From contig JBAWFF010000244.1 in the NCBI GenBank assembly GCA_049591635.1, forward strand, positions 1-16,222: a stretch of 16,222 nucleotides of DNA, given 5' to 3'. The notes beneath the pieces are model-generated. The model was given only the letters and a program-made list of their open reading frames with translations. It had not been told where the DNA came from and did not search any database. Below are positions 16,048 through 16,222 of the stretch, piece by piece; position 1 is the stretch's first letter, and every line of letters begins with the position of its first letter. Position numbers and translations under genes: made by a program. This DNA is from DATFDN01 sp049591635 (GTDB taxonomy: Bacteria > Pseudomonadota > Alphaproteobacteria > Acetobacterales > Acetobacteraceae).

Positions 16048-16185
16048 ATGCTGAACCATGGCTGTCTCTTGCTGTCGATCATGGTGATCGTGACCATCAA
16101 GGTCAAGATCATGTCCTGGTTCAGCACATATGAGACGCGGCGGGGTCTCGTTGGCTGCGGGTGTGGAGATACTCGGCTGGGGTGA
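16048..16185 (+). CDS. short hydrophobic reading frame, possible small membrane peptide
   Basis: AGAGGAG (16034-16040) lies 7 nt before ATG 16048, the best ribosome binding site in the right part of the window. The frame gives 45 residues; the first 25 are strongly hydrophobic ('MLNHGCLLLSIMVIVTIKVK' then 'IMSWF'), as in small membrane peptides or type I toxins, while residues 27-45 run antisense to the transposase C-terminus and look non-specific (Gly/Cys/Arg-rich). A hairpin precedes it and an inverted repeat encloses the hydrophobic part. I do not recognise a family. It could equally be a chance frame in an IS end. Confidence 0.28.
   Translation: MLNHGCLLLSIMVIVTIKVKIMSWFSTYETRRGLVGCGCGDTRLG
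16049..16126. repeat. 10-bp perfect inverted repeat TGCTGAACCA / TGGTTCAGCA
   Basis: TGCTGAACCA (16049-16058) is the exact inverse of TGGTTCAGCA (16117-16126), 58 bp apart. The inner copy overlaps the transposase stop codon. The outer copy begins with TG, as IS3-family tips do, so 16049 is a candidate IS boundary. The segment between also contains ATGGT-N7-ACCAT and a repeated GATCATG, so an RNA from it would fold strongly. Confidence 0.6.
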
Positions 16186-16222
16186 GGTCGCCAAGGGCCT
16201 GATGTGGCCTGAGGTGGTTGAA
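16121..16222 (-). CDS. IS3/IS481-type transposase (integrase core), last 33 residues
   Basis: The minus strand reads from the right edge 'FNHLRPHQALGDLTPAEYLH', then 'TRSQRDPAASHMC' and TGA at 16121-16123. The N.xRPHxxLGxLTPxEY motif is the characteristic C-terminal end of DDE integrase-core transposases of the IS3 and IS481 groups (rve domain, after the catalytic Glu). The rest of the gene lies outside the window, so the family within this group, the catalytic residues and intactness cannot be judged. Confidence 0.85.
   Translation of the reverse strand, partial: FNHLRPHQALGDLTPAEYLHTRSQRDPAASHMC

Larger units (their letters stand above)
16049..16222 (-). mobile_element. end of an IS3/IS481-type insertion sequence, continuing past the window
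   Basis: The transposase 3' end at 16121-16222 shows that an insertion sequence enters from the right. Its terminus should lie within about 100 bp downstream of the stop; TGCTGAACCA at 16049 is the best tip candidate. The target duplication cannot be seen because only one end is present. It sits upstream of mmsA and may have separated that gene from its original neighbours. Confidence 0.6.

Overview
The window is high-GC DNA with densely packed, often overlapping genes. The gene content (CoA-acylating methylmalonate-semialdehyde dehydrogenase, ACS-type MFS carrier, arsR plus AHSA1/SRPBCC pair, divergent LysR and pirin, arylamine N-acetyltransferase) suggests a metabolically versatile alphaproteobacterium. 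Rhodospirillales or Acetobacteraceae-like is a guess from style, not a demonstrated placement.

Layout. Positions 1-1463 hold a SIMPL-domain periplasmic protein (cut by the left edge) and a divergent EamA-type exporter. Positions 1698-4609 hold a compact minus-strand operon of four tightly packed genes: a STAS-like (DUF4325-type) protein with a C-terminal winged helix, a small unknown protein, a Cys-rich DUF4417-like protein broken by a frameshift, and a GHKL ATPase. A promoter-like sequence with an overlapping perfect palindrome precedes it. This operon is the best candidate for an undescribed system. About 420 bp with no recognisable gene follow, then a minus-strand run: arsR-type regulator, tandem SRPBCC protein, and an O6-methylguanine-DNA methyltransferase. 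Positions 7072-7724 encode an MntA/HepT-like nucleotidyltransferase/HEPN pair, and 7751-8500 is a decayed DUF2971 gene.

From 8603 on the content is metabolic. It comprises an MBL-fold hydrolase with a rubredoxin-like N-terminus, a pirin divergent from a LysR regulator, an arylamine N-acetyltransferase whose start overlaps that of a divergent phytanoyl-CoA-dioxygenase-type gene, an ACS-family MFS transporter translationally coupled to that dioxygenase, and a convergent methylmalonate-semialdehyde dehydrogenase (mmsA). A GC-rich hairpin separates the last two. The right edge enters an insertion sequence: the last 33 residues of an IS3/IS481-type integrase are readable on the minus strand. Between it and mmsA lie a strong hairpin and a short hydrophobic reading frame with a good ribosome binding site.

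How the genes work together. The dioxygenase and MFS carrier look like an uptake-plus-oxidation unit. The arsR/SRPBCC pair is a typical regulator-effector operon. The MntA/HepT pair is a toxin-antitoxin module, and with the DUF2971 remnant and the STAS/GHKL operon it gives the left half an accessory-region flavour interspersed with ordinary genes. All assignments come from reading motifs; no database search was possible.
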